64,000 bases of DNA from Alphaproteobacteria bacterium (GCA_022826665.1 JAJDUK010000024.1:191844-255843); one strand, 5' to 3'; positions 46,470 to 55,710 are shown, numbered from the stretch's first letter. A program made the numbers and translations. The notes: generated by a model not told the origin, from the letters alone.

Positions 46470-47402
46470 CTATGGCCGGTCAACGGCCCCCTTCAAAGCG
46501 TCCTCGTGGCCGAGGCCGAGTATCCAGGCTTCTTCGGTCTGGATGAGGCGGCGTTCGTCGGCGGTGAGGCACGGGGCACCGCCGAAGAGCGGCACGAGCC
46601 CGCCCAGCGCATCCAGCCGGGCAAAGGCCTCCGCGTTCACGCGCACCTGGGCGCTGTCGAGGATTTCGTCCTCGCCCCTGCGCGCACGGACTTCCGCCCT
46701 GAGCAGCGAGGGATAGACCTCCGCGATCACCGCCGGCGCGTCGGACGTTTGCAAGCCGGTCTGGAAGGGCCAGATTGCCGCGTGGCCCGCGATGCGCGGG
46801 TCGGCGACCAGGTGCTTGAGCGCGGGCAGGCCCAGCAGCATCTGGGAGCCGACGGAGCCCGTATAGGCCAATTGCCAGACCGTCTTGGCGCCGGTGGCGC
46901 GGACGTCGCAGATGCGGCGCTCCGGCGGGTGCGCATTCTGCTCCGTGCGCTCGGATGCCCGCACCGGAATCGTCGGGTAATCCCAGGTGCCAGGACGGCC
47001 CCAGAACGGGCCCACACCCGGATAGGCCGTATTGATGGCGGCCGCCACGCCGTAGCGATTGTTGGCGTTGTCAGGTGCGTCCTTGATTTGCGCGGCGATC
47101 CAGTCCCACAGCGCGATGGCGGACGCTTTGCCGGTCAGATGTTTGGCAACACCCGCCGGATAGCCGAAAGGAAAGTCGAATCCGAGCAGAACCCGCCGGC
47201 CAGCATTCAGCTCGCCGGCGATCAGGCGAGTCAAGCTCTCAAGCGCCTCATGGCGGGTGCGGACGTATTCCGGCTCCGCCACTTCGATACCATCGCCAAT
47301 ACGAGCAACGGCCCACCAGATCGAGTCCCGGCTCTTCCGTTTGGGACTCGGCTCCGACCGCGCCGACCAGTCGACGACAATGTGGGTATGGAAGAGAGGC
47401 AT
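46470..47402 (-). CDS. DUF429-like conserved protein (possible RNase H-fold)
   Basis: 310 aa protein from ATG 47402 (MPLFHTHIVVDWSARSEPSPKRKSRDSIWWAV); the track adds 67 unrelated residues. The VVDWSA start followed by a basic stretch and, later, VLLGFDFPFGYPAG resembles the acidic RNase H-like core of DUF429 proteins, with possible metal Asp residues in VVDWSA and GFDFPFG. An EVYPSLL motif near residue 240 also fits. The function is not known to me. It is convergent with the MetE-like gene (26 bases between stops) and divergent from the nucleotidase gene. Confidence 0.7.
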   Translation of the reverse strand: MPLFHTHIVVDWSARSEPSPKRKSRDSIWWAVARIGDGIEVAEPEYVRTRHEALESLTRLIAGELNAGRRVLLGFDFPFGYPAGVAKHLTGKASAIALWDWIAAQIKDAPDNANNRYGVAAAINTAYPGVGPFWGRPGTWDYPTIPVRASERTEQNAHPPERRICDVRATGAKTVWQLAYTGSVGSQMLLGLPALKHLVADPRIAGHAAIWPFQTGLQTSDAPAVIAEVYPSLLRAEVRARRGEDEILDSAQVRVNAEAFARLDALGGLVPLFGGAPCLTADERRLIQTEEAWILGLGHEDALKGAVDRP

Positions 47403-47500
47403 TCCGGTTTCGCACGCGATGGCTGAATGGGCAGCGTGACAGGGGCAAGCCGGTGCGTCACCCTTGGCGGCCGCCACTGGCGAAACATCGAGACCGAGCC

Positions 47501-49051
47501 ATGCGAACGATCCGCCGCCTGAGACACGTCGCGATGGCCGTCGCGGCCGTCTTCGTGGGCGCGATTGCGCTTGCCGCACTGGCCCCGCCGGGCTTGGCAG
47601 CACCGCTCCGGCTCACGCTCGTTCACGTCAACGACTGGGACCAGATGGCGGGGATCGGCGGTGCAGGCGGCGCCGCGAAGATTGCAACCGTGGTCGCCGA
47701 AGAACGCGCGCGAGCGGAGGTCGAGGGCGGCCTCGCGGTGGTGACCTTCGGCGGCGACATGATCTCGCCCTCCGTGCTCTCCGGGATCGACAAGGGCGCG
47801 CACATGATCGACCTCGCCAATGCCGTCGGCTTCGACGTGGCGGTGCTCGGCAACCACGAGTTCGACTTCGGCCCGGATGTCCTGGAGCAGCGGCTCGCGG
47901 AATCGGAAACCATCTGGCTCGCGAGCAACGTAGCGATCGCGGGCGGTGCCTTCCCCGGCACCAGGGCCACGACGGTGGTGGAGAGGGACGGCTACCGCGT
48001 CGGCTTTCTCGGCCTGGTCACGACGGAAACACCCGTGATCTCAAGCCCCGGTCCCGACGTCGCCTTCGCACCGGTGGCGCAAGCGGGCGCCGCGGATGCC
48101 GAGAGGTTGAGGGCGGAGGGCGCCGACATCGTGGTCGCGCTGACTCATCAGGGGCTCGGCACGGACCTGGAGCTGCTACGCCAAGTCAAGGGAATCGACG
48201 TGGTGCTCGGCGGCCACGATCATCTCCTCCTCGCCCACCATGACGGCCGCCGGGCGGTGATGAAGGCGGGTTCCCAAGGACGCCACGTGGGCGTGCTGAC
48301 GCTCACGATCAATCGCGTCGAGGGGCGCGGCGGAGTACCCAAGGTGATCTGGACCCCGGAGTTCCGCCTCCGCTCGACTGCTGGCACCGAAGGCGACGCC
48401 GCCATCGCCGCCAAGGTTCGCGACTATCAGGCGCGCCTCGACGAGACCCTGGACGTGGTGATCGGCGAGACCGCGGTGGAGCTCAGCACCCGCGGGTTCC
48501 AGCACGGATCGGCCGAGACCGCCTTCGGCAATCTGCTGGCAGACGCCATGCGCGAGGCGACCGGCGCCGACATCGCGCTCACCAACGGTGGCGGCATTCG
48601 CGGCGACACGGACTATCCGCCCGGCACCAAGCTCACCCGCAAGATGGTGCTGACCGAGCTTCCCTTCGGGAACAAGACCGTGGTGCTTCGCCTGACCGGC
48701 GCCCAGGTGCAGGAGGCACTGGAGAACGGCGTAAGCCGGGCCGAGAACCCCTCGGGCCGGTTTCCGCAGGTCTCTGGCCTTGCCTTCACCTTCGATGCGC
48801 GCCGGCCGCCGGGCGAACGGGTGACGAGCGTCACGGTGGGCGGCGCGCCGCTGGAGGACGGCAAGGCCTACACGCTTGCAACCAACAGCTTCCTCGCGAA
48901 TGGCGGCGACGACTACCGCGTGTTCAGGGCCGGCGAGATGCTGGTCGACCCGGCGTCCGGCAGTCTGATGGCCGGTCAACTGATTGACCACGTCATCGCG
49001 GCCGGCAGTGTCGCGCCGAAGATCGAAGGGCGGATTACCCGCGAGGACTGA
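47501..49051 (+). CDS. periplasmic 5'-nucleotidase / 2',3'-cyclic phosphodiesterase-like (UshA family)
   Basis: 516 aa exported metallophosphatase. Signal peptide: RHVAMAVAAVFVGAIALAALAPPGLA. The catalytic domain shows LVHVNDWDQM, FGGDMISPS, GNHEFDFG, LTHQGLGTD and GGHDH; the first motif normally reads NDxH, but here NDWDQ. The C-terminal 5'-nucleotidase domain has ALTNGGGIRGD and TNSFLANGGDDY. It dephosphorylates nucleotides outside the cytoplasm. The gene ends 106 bases before a periplasmic nucleosidase, suggesting sequential salvage. ATG 47501 is taken over the track's earlier start. Confidence 0.92.
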   Translation: MRTIRRLRHVAMAVAAVFVGAIALAALAPPGLAAPLRLTLVHVNDWDQMAGIGGAGGAAKIATVVAEERARAEVEGGLAVVTFGGDMISPSVLSGIDKGAHMIDLANAVGFDVAVLGNHEFDFGPDVLEQRLAESETIWLASNVAIAGGAFPGTRATTVVERDGYRVGFLGLVTTETPVISSPGPDVAFAPVAQAGAADAERLRAEGADIVVALTHQGLGTDLELLRQVKGIDVVLGGHDHLLLAHHDGRRAVMKAGSQGRHVGVLTLTINRVEGRGGVPKVIWTPEFRLRSTAGTEGDAAIAAKVRDYQARLDETLDVVIGETAVELSTRGFQHGSAETAFGNLLADAMREATGADIALTNGGGIRGDTDYPPGTKLTRKMVLTELPFGNKTVVLRLTGAQVQEALENGVSRAENPSGRFPQVSGLAFTFDARRPPGERVTSVTVGGAPLEDGKAYTLATNSFLANGGDDYRVFRAGEMLVDPASGSLMAGQLIDHVIAAGSVAPKIEGRITRED

Positions 49052-49157
49052 CGCATATCACGGCAGGCACGGGGGGATTGCGAACCGGCGGGCTTCGCAC
49101 CACGCTCGTGCCGCCCAACCTCCCGAACGGCAACCCTCCAACGAGGAGCACGCGACG

Positions 49158-50114
49158 ATGACACTTCTTAGGTACATGCCCCGCGCGGTACGCGCCTCGA
49201 TCGCCGGCCTCGCCATGGCGCTCTCGCTCGCAGCCGTCTCGACCGCGCCGGCAGACGCGCACGGCATCCGCGACGAGACCCCGCGCATTGCCGTGGTCTC
49301 CGCCTTCGCGCCGGAGCTCACGATCCTGCAAGCGGAGCTGGAGGGCGCGTCGACGCAGTCGGTCAACGGAGTCGCCTTTACCACCGGCACCCTGGAGGGG
49401 CGCGACGTGGTGCTCTTCCTGAGCGGGATCAGCGTGGTCAACGCGGCCATGACGGTGCAGCTGGCCCTCGATCACTTCGCCATCGACCGCATCGTGTTCT
49501 CGGGCATCGCCGGCGGCGTGGACCCCGGCCTGAACATCGGCGACGTCGTGATCGCGGACCGCTGGGGGCAGTACCTGGAGATGCTCTTCGCCCGCGAGGT
49601 GGACGGCGGCTGGATGACGATGCCCTTCTTCGAGTACCCCTACGCGAACTTCGGCATGATGTTCCCGCGCTCGGTCACCGTGCTCCGCCCCGGTGCCGAG
49701 GCGCCGGAGACCCGCTTCTGGTTCCCGGTGGATGAGACATTGCTCGCCAGCGCCGGCAGCGCGGCAAGCGACGTGACACTCGCCCGCTGCACGGCGGAGG
49801 ACCGCTGCCTGGATCAGGCGCCCCGGATCGTCGGCGGCGGCTCCGGGGTCTCGGGCGGCGCCTTCATCGACAACGCGGCCTTCCGCACCTGGGCCTTCGA
49901 GACCTTCGGCGCGCGCGTGCTGGACATGGAGAGCGCCCCCGTCGCCCACGTCGCCTACGCCAACGACGTGCCCTTCATCGCCGTCCGCAGCCTCGCGGAC
50001 CTCGCCGGCGGCGGCGAAGGCGCAAACCAGATGGAGGTTTTTCTGGGCCTCGCGGCTGGCAATGCGGCGGCGGTGGTCAAGGCGCTGCTGCGGGCGATGC
50101 CGGGCGAGAACTGA
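49158..50114 (+). CDS. exported purine nucleosidase/phosphorylase (MTA/SAH nucleosidase-like)
   Basis: 318 aa protein of the PNP/UDP phosphorylase superfamily with a signal peptide (RASIAGLAMALSLAAVSTAPADA). GAGGAG lies upstream of ATG 49158. Core motifs: IAVVSAFAPELTILQAELEG, IVFSGIAGGVDPGLNIGDVVIADRW, VLDMESAPVAHVAYANDVPFIAVRSLADLAGG. The Glu in DMESA and Asp in SLAD match the MTA/SAH nucleosidase catalytic residues; the usual Ser before that Asp is Ala. Nucleosidases of this type are normally cytosolic; here the protein is exported and directly follows a 5'-nucleotidase. Confidence 0.88.
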   Translation: MTLLRYMPRAVRASIAGLAMALSLAAVSTAPADAHGIRDETPRIAVVSAFAPELTILQAELEGASTQSVNGVAFTTGTLEGRDVVLFLSGISVVNAAMTVQLALDHFAIDRIVFSGIAGGVDPGLNIGDVVIADRWGQYLEMLFAREVDGGWMTMPFFEYPYANFGMMFPRSVTVLRPGAEAPETRFWFPVDETLLASAGSAASDVTLARCTAEDRCLDQAPRIVGGGSGVSGGAFIDNAAFRTWAFETFGARVLDMESAPVAHVAYANDVPFIAVRSLADLAGGGEGANQMEVFLGLAAGNAAAVVKALLRAMPGEN

Positions 50115-50146
50115 CCGTGCCAGTGCTTGTGCCGCCCCTCCCCCGC

Positions 50147-50776
50147 TCAGGTGACGAACGGAATCAGCACCATGATGCCGAGGGTGAGGACGGCGAGCCC
50201 GATCGCGGCAACCGCGCCGTAGCGGTGCTCGAGGATGCGCCGGGCCTTGGGTCCCAGATACCAGAGTATCGCCGCCTCGACGTAGAAGCGCATGCCGCGG
50301 GCGACGAGCGATGCCGCGATGAAGGCGCCCACGTTGAGATTGGCGGCGCCGCTCGCGACGGCCACTAGCTTGTAGGGCAGCGGCGTCAGCGCACCGGCGG
50401 CGACGAACCAGGCGCCCCACTTGTCCCTGTACTCGTAGAAGGTCTCCAGGTCGCTGGCGTGGCCGGAGATTGCGAGAAGAGGCTCGCCCAGCCAGTCGTA
50501 GAGAAAGTAGCCGATCAGGTAGCCGGTGAGGCCGCCGCCGACCGACGAGACCGTAGCGATGCCGGCGAAGAGCCACGCCTTGGCGCGCTTCGCCAGCACC
50601 ATGGGGATGAGCAGCAGGTCCGGCGGCACCGGCAGGAACAGGCTCTGCAGGTAGCAGAGGCCCGCCAGTACCCAGATGGCGCGGCGCGTCCCGGCGCTTT
50701 CGATCGCCCAGTCGTAGAGCCGGCGGAGGAGATGGCGCTGCCCTCTCGCCGCAGGCGTGGCGCTGTCGTCGGTCAT
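50147..50776 (-). CDS. YqaA/DedA-type VTT-domain membrane protein
   Basis: 209 aa polytopic protein. The pattern YLQSLFLPVPPDLLLIPMVLAKRAKAWLFAGIATVSSVGGGLTGYLIGYFLYDWLG and the later AAGALTPLPYKLVAVASGAANLNVGAFIAASLVARGMRFYVEAAILWYLG is the VTT (DedA/SNARE-associated) fold with its two re-entrant segments. Such proteins are implicated in lipid scrambling. Monocistronic, convergent with the nucleosidase gene, and the stops are 32 bases apart. Confidence 0.9.
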   Translation of the reverse strand: MTDDSATPAARGQRHLLRRLYDWAIESAGTRRAIWVLAGLCYLQSLFLPVPPDLLLIPMVLAKRAKAWLFAGIATVSSVGGGLTGYLIGYFLYDWLGEPLLAISGHASDLETFYEYRDKWGAWFVAAGALTPLPYKLVAVASGAANLNVGAFIAASLVARGMRFYVEAAILWYLGPKARRILEHRYGAVAAIGLAVLTLGIMVLIPFVT

Positions 50777-50835
50777 GTCGGATACGTGTGAACGGCCCAG
50801 GAGCTGCGGCCCGCGCGGGTGGTGGGAGCCGGAGT

Positions 50836-52143
50836 CTACCCCCTAAAGAGCTTGCGGTCTTTGCGCTTGTTCCACGCCACCGCGAGCGGCAGGAACCAGG
50901 GGCGGCCGGTGTAGAACGGCCAGGTCGGGAAGGGCCGGCCGTCGAAGGGGCTCGCGGCCTCGGGGTCGCCCAGCACCCGGAGCGCGGTCTTGTGGCCAAG
51001 GTAGGTGCCCATGGGCACGCCGGAGCCGCACCAGCCCATGGCGTACTCGACACCGTCGTGGCTCCCGGTGTGGGGCATCATGTCGAAGGTGAAGGCGGTC
51101 TTGCCGGTCCAGCAATGGCTGATCTTCACGCCTTCCAGTGAAGGGACAACTTGCACCATGGCATCGCGGAGGATGCGGGCCTTCTGCGTGAGGTCGGCGG
51201 GCGGCTCGGCACTGAGCCCGCCGAAGAGGATGCGCGTGCTGTCCTCGTTGGGCCTGATCCAGCAGGGGGAATAGCGGTGCTCGACCATCGGCTTGCCGCC
51301 GGGCGCGATGTGCTCGACACGATCTTCGGGCAGGGGCTCGGTCGCGATCATGAAGGCGTCGACCGGTACCACACGGCGGCGCAGCCATTGGGCCGCCTTG
51401 GGCGTATAGCCGTTGGTCGCCACGATCACGTGACCGGCCTTCACTTCGCCGCGCGGCGTCGATACGCGGAAGCCGCTGTCTGAGCGCTCGATCGCCTGCA
51501 CCGGACAGTGGCCGATGATGCGTGCACCGTCTCGCGCGGCCCGCTCCAGCAGGCCCGCGTGGTAGAGGCCCGCGTGGATCGTGCCGTTGCCGCGCAGGAT
51601 CTGGCCGCCGTGGTAATGCCCCTTGCGGTAGGCCGGCGGTGCCTGGGCCGGCTCCACCATCTCCGCGTCCACCGGCACGCCGTCCTCCCGCATCATGGCG
51701 AGGTCGCGCGCGAGGCCGTCGAACACGCGCTTGGAGGGCGCCGCGATGAAGCGCCCGGTGTTGCGGTAGAAGCAGGCAATCTGCTCGCGCTCGATCAGGA
51801 AGGCCGCGTAGTCGTGGGCGGCGATCGCCGCGCGGCAGACCTCTGCGGCCCGCTCGCGCCCGAGCTTGGGCACCATGTCGCCGTACTTGTGCCAGACCTG
51901 GCGGCCCAGATAGCCGGCGTTGCGGGTGCTGGCGCCGTGGCCTGCGGCCTCGGCATCGAGGACCACCGCGTCCGTGCCCCGGCGCGCGAGCGTGAGCGCT
52001 GCGGAAAGCCCCACGTTGCCCGCCCCCACGATCACGACTTCGGCCTCCTTGGGCGGCGCCTCGTCGGTGATATCCGGCCGCGGTGCTAGGTCCCACCAAT
52101 AGGGCGTGGCCTTGAAATCCACCGTCAGCACGTCCCGCGCCAT
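50836..52143 (-). CDS. FAD-dependent oxidoreductase (DadA/glycine oxidase-like)
   Basis: 435 aa flavoprotein of the D-amino-acid dehydrogenase/gamma-glutamylputrescine oxidase group. The FAD dinucleotide fold is EAEVVIVGAGNVGLSAALTLARRGTDAVVLDAEAAGHGASTRNAGYL, and the C-terminal flavin loop is HTGSHDGVEYAMGWCGSGVPMGTYLGH. It oxidises amines or amino acids; PuuB-like gamma-glutamyl amine oxidation is conceivable given the GS-like ligase in the window, although they are 46 kb apart. ATG 52143 has CCGGAGGG upstream; the track start is five residues earlier. Confidence 0.9.
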   Translation of the reverse strand: MARDVLTVDFKATPYWWDLAPRPDITDEAPPKEAEVVIVGAGNVGLSAALTLARRGTDAVVLDAEAAGHGASTRNAGYLGRQVWHKYGDMVPKLGRERAAEVCRAAIAAHDYAAFLIEREQIACFYRNTGRFIAAPSKRVFDGLARDLAMMREDGVPVDAEMVEPAQAPPAYRKGHYHGGQILRGNGTIHAGLYHAGLLERAARDGARIIGHCPVQAIERSDSGFRVSTPRGEVKAGHVIVATNGYTPKAAQWLRRRVVPVDAFMIATEPLPEDRVEHIAPGGKPMVEHRYSPCWIRPNEDSTRILFGGLSAEPPADLTQKARILRDAMVQVVPSLEGVKISHCWTGKTAFTFDMMPHTGSHDGVEYAMGWCGSGVPMGTYLGHKTALRVLGDPEAASPFDGRPFPTWPFYTGRPWFLPLAVAWNKRKDRKLFRG

Positions 52144-52556
52144 GGCGCCCTCCGGCACTATCCAGGCCGCAAACTACGGCCTAAAGGGCCCAAGAGTATG
52201 CCGGAGCATGGCCGAGGGCTATGGACTATACGACCGGACTCAATCGCGCATCCACGCCGACTCGTTAGAGAACCAACTCCCCAATTGCGGCTGCACGCTG
52301 CCTCCTAAGGTCCAAGGCATGAATACCGGGACGCGCTTGAAGCGCAGCTATTTCATACCGCATCGCGCTCTAACACGCGCACCGTCATGACGACCGAAGT
52401 GAATCGTGACGCGGCTTCACCTCTCAATAGACTCAGAGCAACCAACCCAGAAGCACTCTCGCGCATTACTCACATATGTGCGCTGGACTTCGTGCTGCTT
52501 CAACCTCAACAACCTGCGCCTGTTTCTGGACCAGTAGCTGGAACACCACGCGGCAC
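52144..52556. other. 413-bp gap at the edge of the low-GC islet
   Basis: No supported gene. Two small plus-strand ORFs (52106..52390 and 52387..52629) have no ribosome site and unbiased codons. Composition falls from the usual high GC toward the low-GC gene at 52557, so this is a transition zone and may mark the left border of a transferred segment. I see no integrase, att-like repeat or tRNA end here. Confidence 0.4.
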
Positions 52557-54086
52557 CTATTCCAACCCAAACGCTTTAACTGACCCTGTTTCCAGATATC
52601 TCTTCGAATGCTCCTTCTGCCAACTGTAACGATACAACTTAGACTTCACTGCATCCAGTGATAGAAATTCTCTCAACCGACTTTTTGCTTTCTTCTTAAT
52701 GTCTATTTTTGCTCTCTTCCCCATTTTCGGCTTGTTAAAGTTTCGTTCTGCAGCTTCCGCTAGTGCCCAGCCCTCCCCATATATTGTCTTTGCAATTTCT
52801 TGCTTACCGACTTGATAGGCGTACCTGTTCGTTAGTGTGACGAGAATATCCCGAGCCTTTATCATTTCCTTAATCGCCTCGGTCGCCCCTGGCCCCTCCC
52901 AATCCAATTGCTCCGCCACCAGAATCGACACACCTCGATAGTAGTGAAAGTCTGCTAACACCGCCATGTATCTTTTTTTTGCTCTCACTCCACTAATTTT
53001 CGATCGCAGACCCTCAAGTCTCTGCCGTGTCTTCTCGCTCGGATGTCCCATTATGAACCGCCAGCCCGCTTCACTGATCGCGTCATCCTCGTCAATCGCC
53101 GCATTCAACATTTCTAACCAGACCATATCTAAATGCCGATCACTCATGAACATGTCGTTTCTGGGCAACGGGTCAGCTCTTGAAATGGCCCACATTGCAC
53201 CCAAGCGTTCCCAATATGAACCGCCTTTTTTTAGCACTAATTCATTCAAGACTTCGGGCTTCTGCCAGTGGTGATCTCTAAGAAAACGTCGCGCACTATG
53301 CCTAACTCGCGCATCAGCGGAACTTAATGACTGCCGCGCTGCACGAAAGTCCAATAATTGGTTGTCACTGACATTCTCGATTTCTTCCGCACGCGCCTGC
53401 CCTATTAGCCTCAAAGCTGTTGATCGTCCATTTGGGAAATCTACTACCGGTGAGCTCGAGTACAAGTGCACATCCTTAGTGGTACATCGGATTAGACGAT
53501 CGTTCATTGTAGGAATACTGATCAATGCTGTTTGCAGATTGAACTGCATCTCTCGATGGTAGCTGCTGTTTAGCCCAGCTTCCTCACGCTTTACTTTACA
53601 ATACACTGCGAACTCACTTTTTTTTCCATTTATTTTTTTCTCTCCTATGAACATGAACTTGATCATTTTTGGCACTTCGTCGCTTACCATATTGTTATAG
53701 ACCCAATGGACATCCTTCCTCCCTTGGGGCCCGATTCGGCTTACTCGCGAAAATAGGTGGCCGTGTTCGGTATCAACTTCCACTGTTTGGTCGACTTTGG
53801 TAAAGGCCCCACGAACGATCAACTCTGTTTGGTTATCCTGATGCACCTGCTTGCTCTCCACCAATGTGTAAATCCATCCTCCCGTTCCAACTAGCAACAT
53901 CAACACCACGACAGACCAAACAGACATATGCAGCCAGTCGTAGAGCCTTTCAGTCTTCGGATCGCTTACGTCTTTTTTGGCCCGCGAGATCATTCTTGGA
54001 ATTATGCGATGACCAAATAGAAGGAGCAACAATGCCACACCAATGGGTCCATAAGTTAGGCCAGTCTGGAGGACATCAATTTGCAT
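52557..54086 (-). CDS. unrecognised membrane-anchored protein, low GC
   Basis: 509 aa. The ATG at 54086 has GAGGGG eight bases upstream. Two N-terminal membrane spans (GLTYGPIGVALLLLLFG and WLHMSVWSVVVLMLLVGTGGWIYTL) flank a basic loop. The rest is soluble: a beta-rich part (about 80-210) and an alpha-rich part with HEAT-like repeats (QSLSSADARVRHSARRFLRDHHWQKPEVLNELV), a long basic helix (KPKMGKRAKIDIKKKAKSRLREFL) and a charged C-terminus. I recognise no family. Base and codon use (many A/T-ending codons and long T runs on the plus strand) differ sharply from all neighbours, a sign of transfer. Upstream on the same strand lies the lipase-like gene. Confidence 0.85.
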   Translation of the reverse strand: MQIDVLQTGLTYGPIGVALLLLLFGHRIIPRMISRAKKDVSDPKTERLYDWLHMSVWSVVVLMLLVGTGGWIYTLVESKQVHQDNQTELIVRGAFTKVDQTVEVDTEHGHLFSRVSRIGPQGRKDVHWVYNNMVSDEVPKMIKFMFIGEKKINGKKSEFAVYCKVKREEAGLNSSYHREMQFNLQTALISIPTMNDRLIRCTTKDVHLYSSSPVVDFPNGRSTALRLIGQARAEEIENVSDNQLLDFRAARQSLSSADARVRHSARRFLRDHHWQKPEVLNELVLKKGGSYWERLGAMWAISRADPLPRNDMFMSDRHLDMVWLEMLNAAIDEDDAISEAGWRFIMGHPSEKTRQRLEGLRSKISGVRAKKRYMAVLADFHYYRGVSILVAEQLDWEGPGATEAIKEMIKARDILVTLTNRYAYQVGKQEIAKTIYGEGWALAEAAERNFNKPKMGKRAKIDIKKKAKSRLREFLSLDAVKSKLYRYSWQKEHSKRYLETGSVKAFGLE

Positions 54087-54198
54087 ACTTTCGCCCCTCT
54101 GTTGCTAACGTAAACCTAGTGTTGTCCGATCAGTTATTCTCCGAGTAGTGTCGTCCATTAAAAATTGGAATATTTCGAGTGGTGCTGTTTCGTTTCCT

Positions 54199-55365
54199 TC
54201 ATAGTTGAACTATTCCTTCAGGACACCCATTTTCACGACAGTCCTTAGTCATCCATCTGTCCCTTTCGCGCAAAATGCGACTATAAAGTTGCATATTTCC
54301 TCTATGAGTATAGTAATACCAGTGATCCCACCATTCCTCGGGATTGTCGCCGGATATGTGTAGATCGTGCTCCGCAAGCCACGTCATGAGCGGCTCGCCG
54401 TCGATCTGGAGATCGATCCAGCGCTCGGTGGGTCTGCGGGCCTCGAGGCCGTTGTGGCCGATAACCTGGGAATTGAAAGAGAACAGACCTCGTGGGCCGA
54501 AGTTTTCTGCCAAGACGTCGAGCACTGCGTTTTCGCGGCTCACGATGTTGTAGAAGTGAGGCCCCACATCCGCCGCCCACTTCTGTTGCCTGACCTCCCT
54601 CATGAGGGCGGTGTACATCTGGCGAGCGTCGTCCGTGTACTCGGACCCGCCGAGCAGGATGACGCGGCCGATACGGCTCAGGAGGGGAAGCCTGTTCTCG
54701 GCAGCGATACTCAGAGCCCCGATCACGACCACCGAGCCAAGACTGTGGCAAAAGATGTCGATCGGCTGGTTCTTGAATTCCTTTAGCTGGGATAGGGCCT
54801 GCAGAGCGCGAAGCAACGGCCACGAGGCCTTGCGGCCCAGGTCGTACGCGCGCGCGTAGAAATTCTGCTGGTGCGACAGGAGTGAAGAGGCGAATCCCGG
54901 CTGGCTGTACCAGCCGAAAGCGATGGCCACGCCGTTCTTGCCCTTGTCACTGCGTTTGAAGCAGAGTTGCCGGGGCCAACTGGTCGTGTGGTGGCGAATC
55001 TCGATTAGCTCGTCGTACTCCTTGAAGTGAAAGACCCTCCCATGGGGATTGTCGGTCTCCTTCGGGTCGCCTGTGACCGCGTTTCTCGGATCGTAAAGAA
55101 AGCCATGCACCATCACAGTCACGGGCGCACCGGCCACGTAGTCGGCGGCCTCGCTGGATGCCTTGAACTGAAGGTAATCGCAGAGTTCGGGCGAGGGAGT
55201 GAGCGCACTCTCGGGCGGCGAGTCCGGGCGGGGCGGATTCACGCCGACTTCGAGCAAGCCGCGCTTCGTGCCATTGCTTTGGACGTACTTGGTATCGACG
55301 AGCGCGCCCAAGCCGGTCGGTGCGTAGAGACGGTCCTTGATGAGTGTCAGGCGGATGATCGACAT
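54199..55365 (-). CDS. alpha/beta hydrolase of lipase/esterase type, islet gene
   Basis: 388 aa cytosolic protein. A serine hydrolase core is visible: TVMVHGFLYDP (oxyanion HGF), IDIFCHSLGSVVVIGAL (nucleophile Ser in CHSLG, normally GHSLG), and VILLGGSEYTDDARQMY; candidate acid/base residues lie in YNIVSRENAVLDVL and later His residues. The C-terminal 80 residues (WWDHWYYYTHRGNMQLYSRILRERDRWMTKDC) are aromatic and charged, unlike common esterases. AGAGGGCGG precedes the ATG. Moderate GC, lower than surrounding genes. The downstream neighbour (112 bases) is the unrecognised membrane protein, so the two may form a unit. Substrate unknown. Confidence 0.82.
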   Translation of the reverse strand: MSIIRLTLIKDRLYAPTGLGALVDTKYVQSNGTKRGLLEVGVNPPRPDSPPESALTPSPELCDYLQFKASSEAADYVAGAPVTVMVHGFLYDPRNAVTGDPKETDNPHGRVFHFKEYDELIEIRHHTTSWPRQLCFKRSDKGKNGVAIAFGWYSQPGFASSLLSHQQNFYARAYDLGRKASWPLLRALQALSQLKEFKNQPIDIFCHSLGSVVVIGALSIAAENRLPLLSRIGRVILLGGSEYTDDARQMYTALMREVRQQKWAADVGPHFYNIVSRENAVLDVLAENFGPRGLFSFNSQVIGHNGLEARRPTERWIDLQIDGEPLMTWLAEHDLHISGDNPEEWWDHWYYYTHRGNMQLYSRILRERDRWMTKDCRENGCPEGIVQL

Positions 55366-55710
55366 CTCACCGCCCTCTCACCCGTTGAAACGCTGCCAAA
55401 CGGGAGGCGCTTCGACATCATCCGGAGGGTGCGATCCCTTCACCGTCGTCATGCTCAACCGGCCCTGATCTGCGCTAACTAAGATAGCACATAAATGCTA
55501 TATCATAAATGCATTATCTGCGGAGCCTTTGGTGTCTTCTTCGGACCACGGATTTGGGCCGGCGCGGTTGGCCACGCCGAGGACTCGGCCTTAGCGGGGC
55601 GAAGGTTAGGGTCGCCTTGACAGTCCGGGCGTGTGGGTGCCAGCGTCACCCAAGCCGGCCATGCAACAATCACCGATTAAGCGGCCGGCACGCGACGGTG
55701 GAGGCTGACC
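55366..55710. promoter_or_regulatory. 345-bp divergent gap with an AT-rich palindromic patch
   Basis: Holds the promoters of the lipase-like gene (minus) and the DUF2147 gene (plus). At 55484-55501 ATAGCA-CATAAA-TGCTAT is a 6-base inverted repeat in an AT-rich patch, and ATAAATGC occurs twice 15 bases apart (55491 and 55506). This could be an operator for the islet genes or its right border. The rest looks non-coding and GC-rich. Confidence 0.4.

Noticed and set aside
52387-52629. 80 aa ORF in the gap before the low-GC islet.
   Set aside because: No ribosome site or family resemblance, and it runs into the 3' end of the opposite-strand islet gene.
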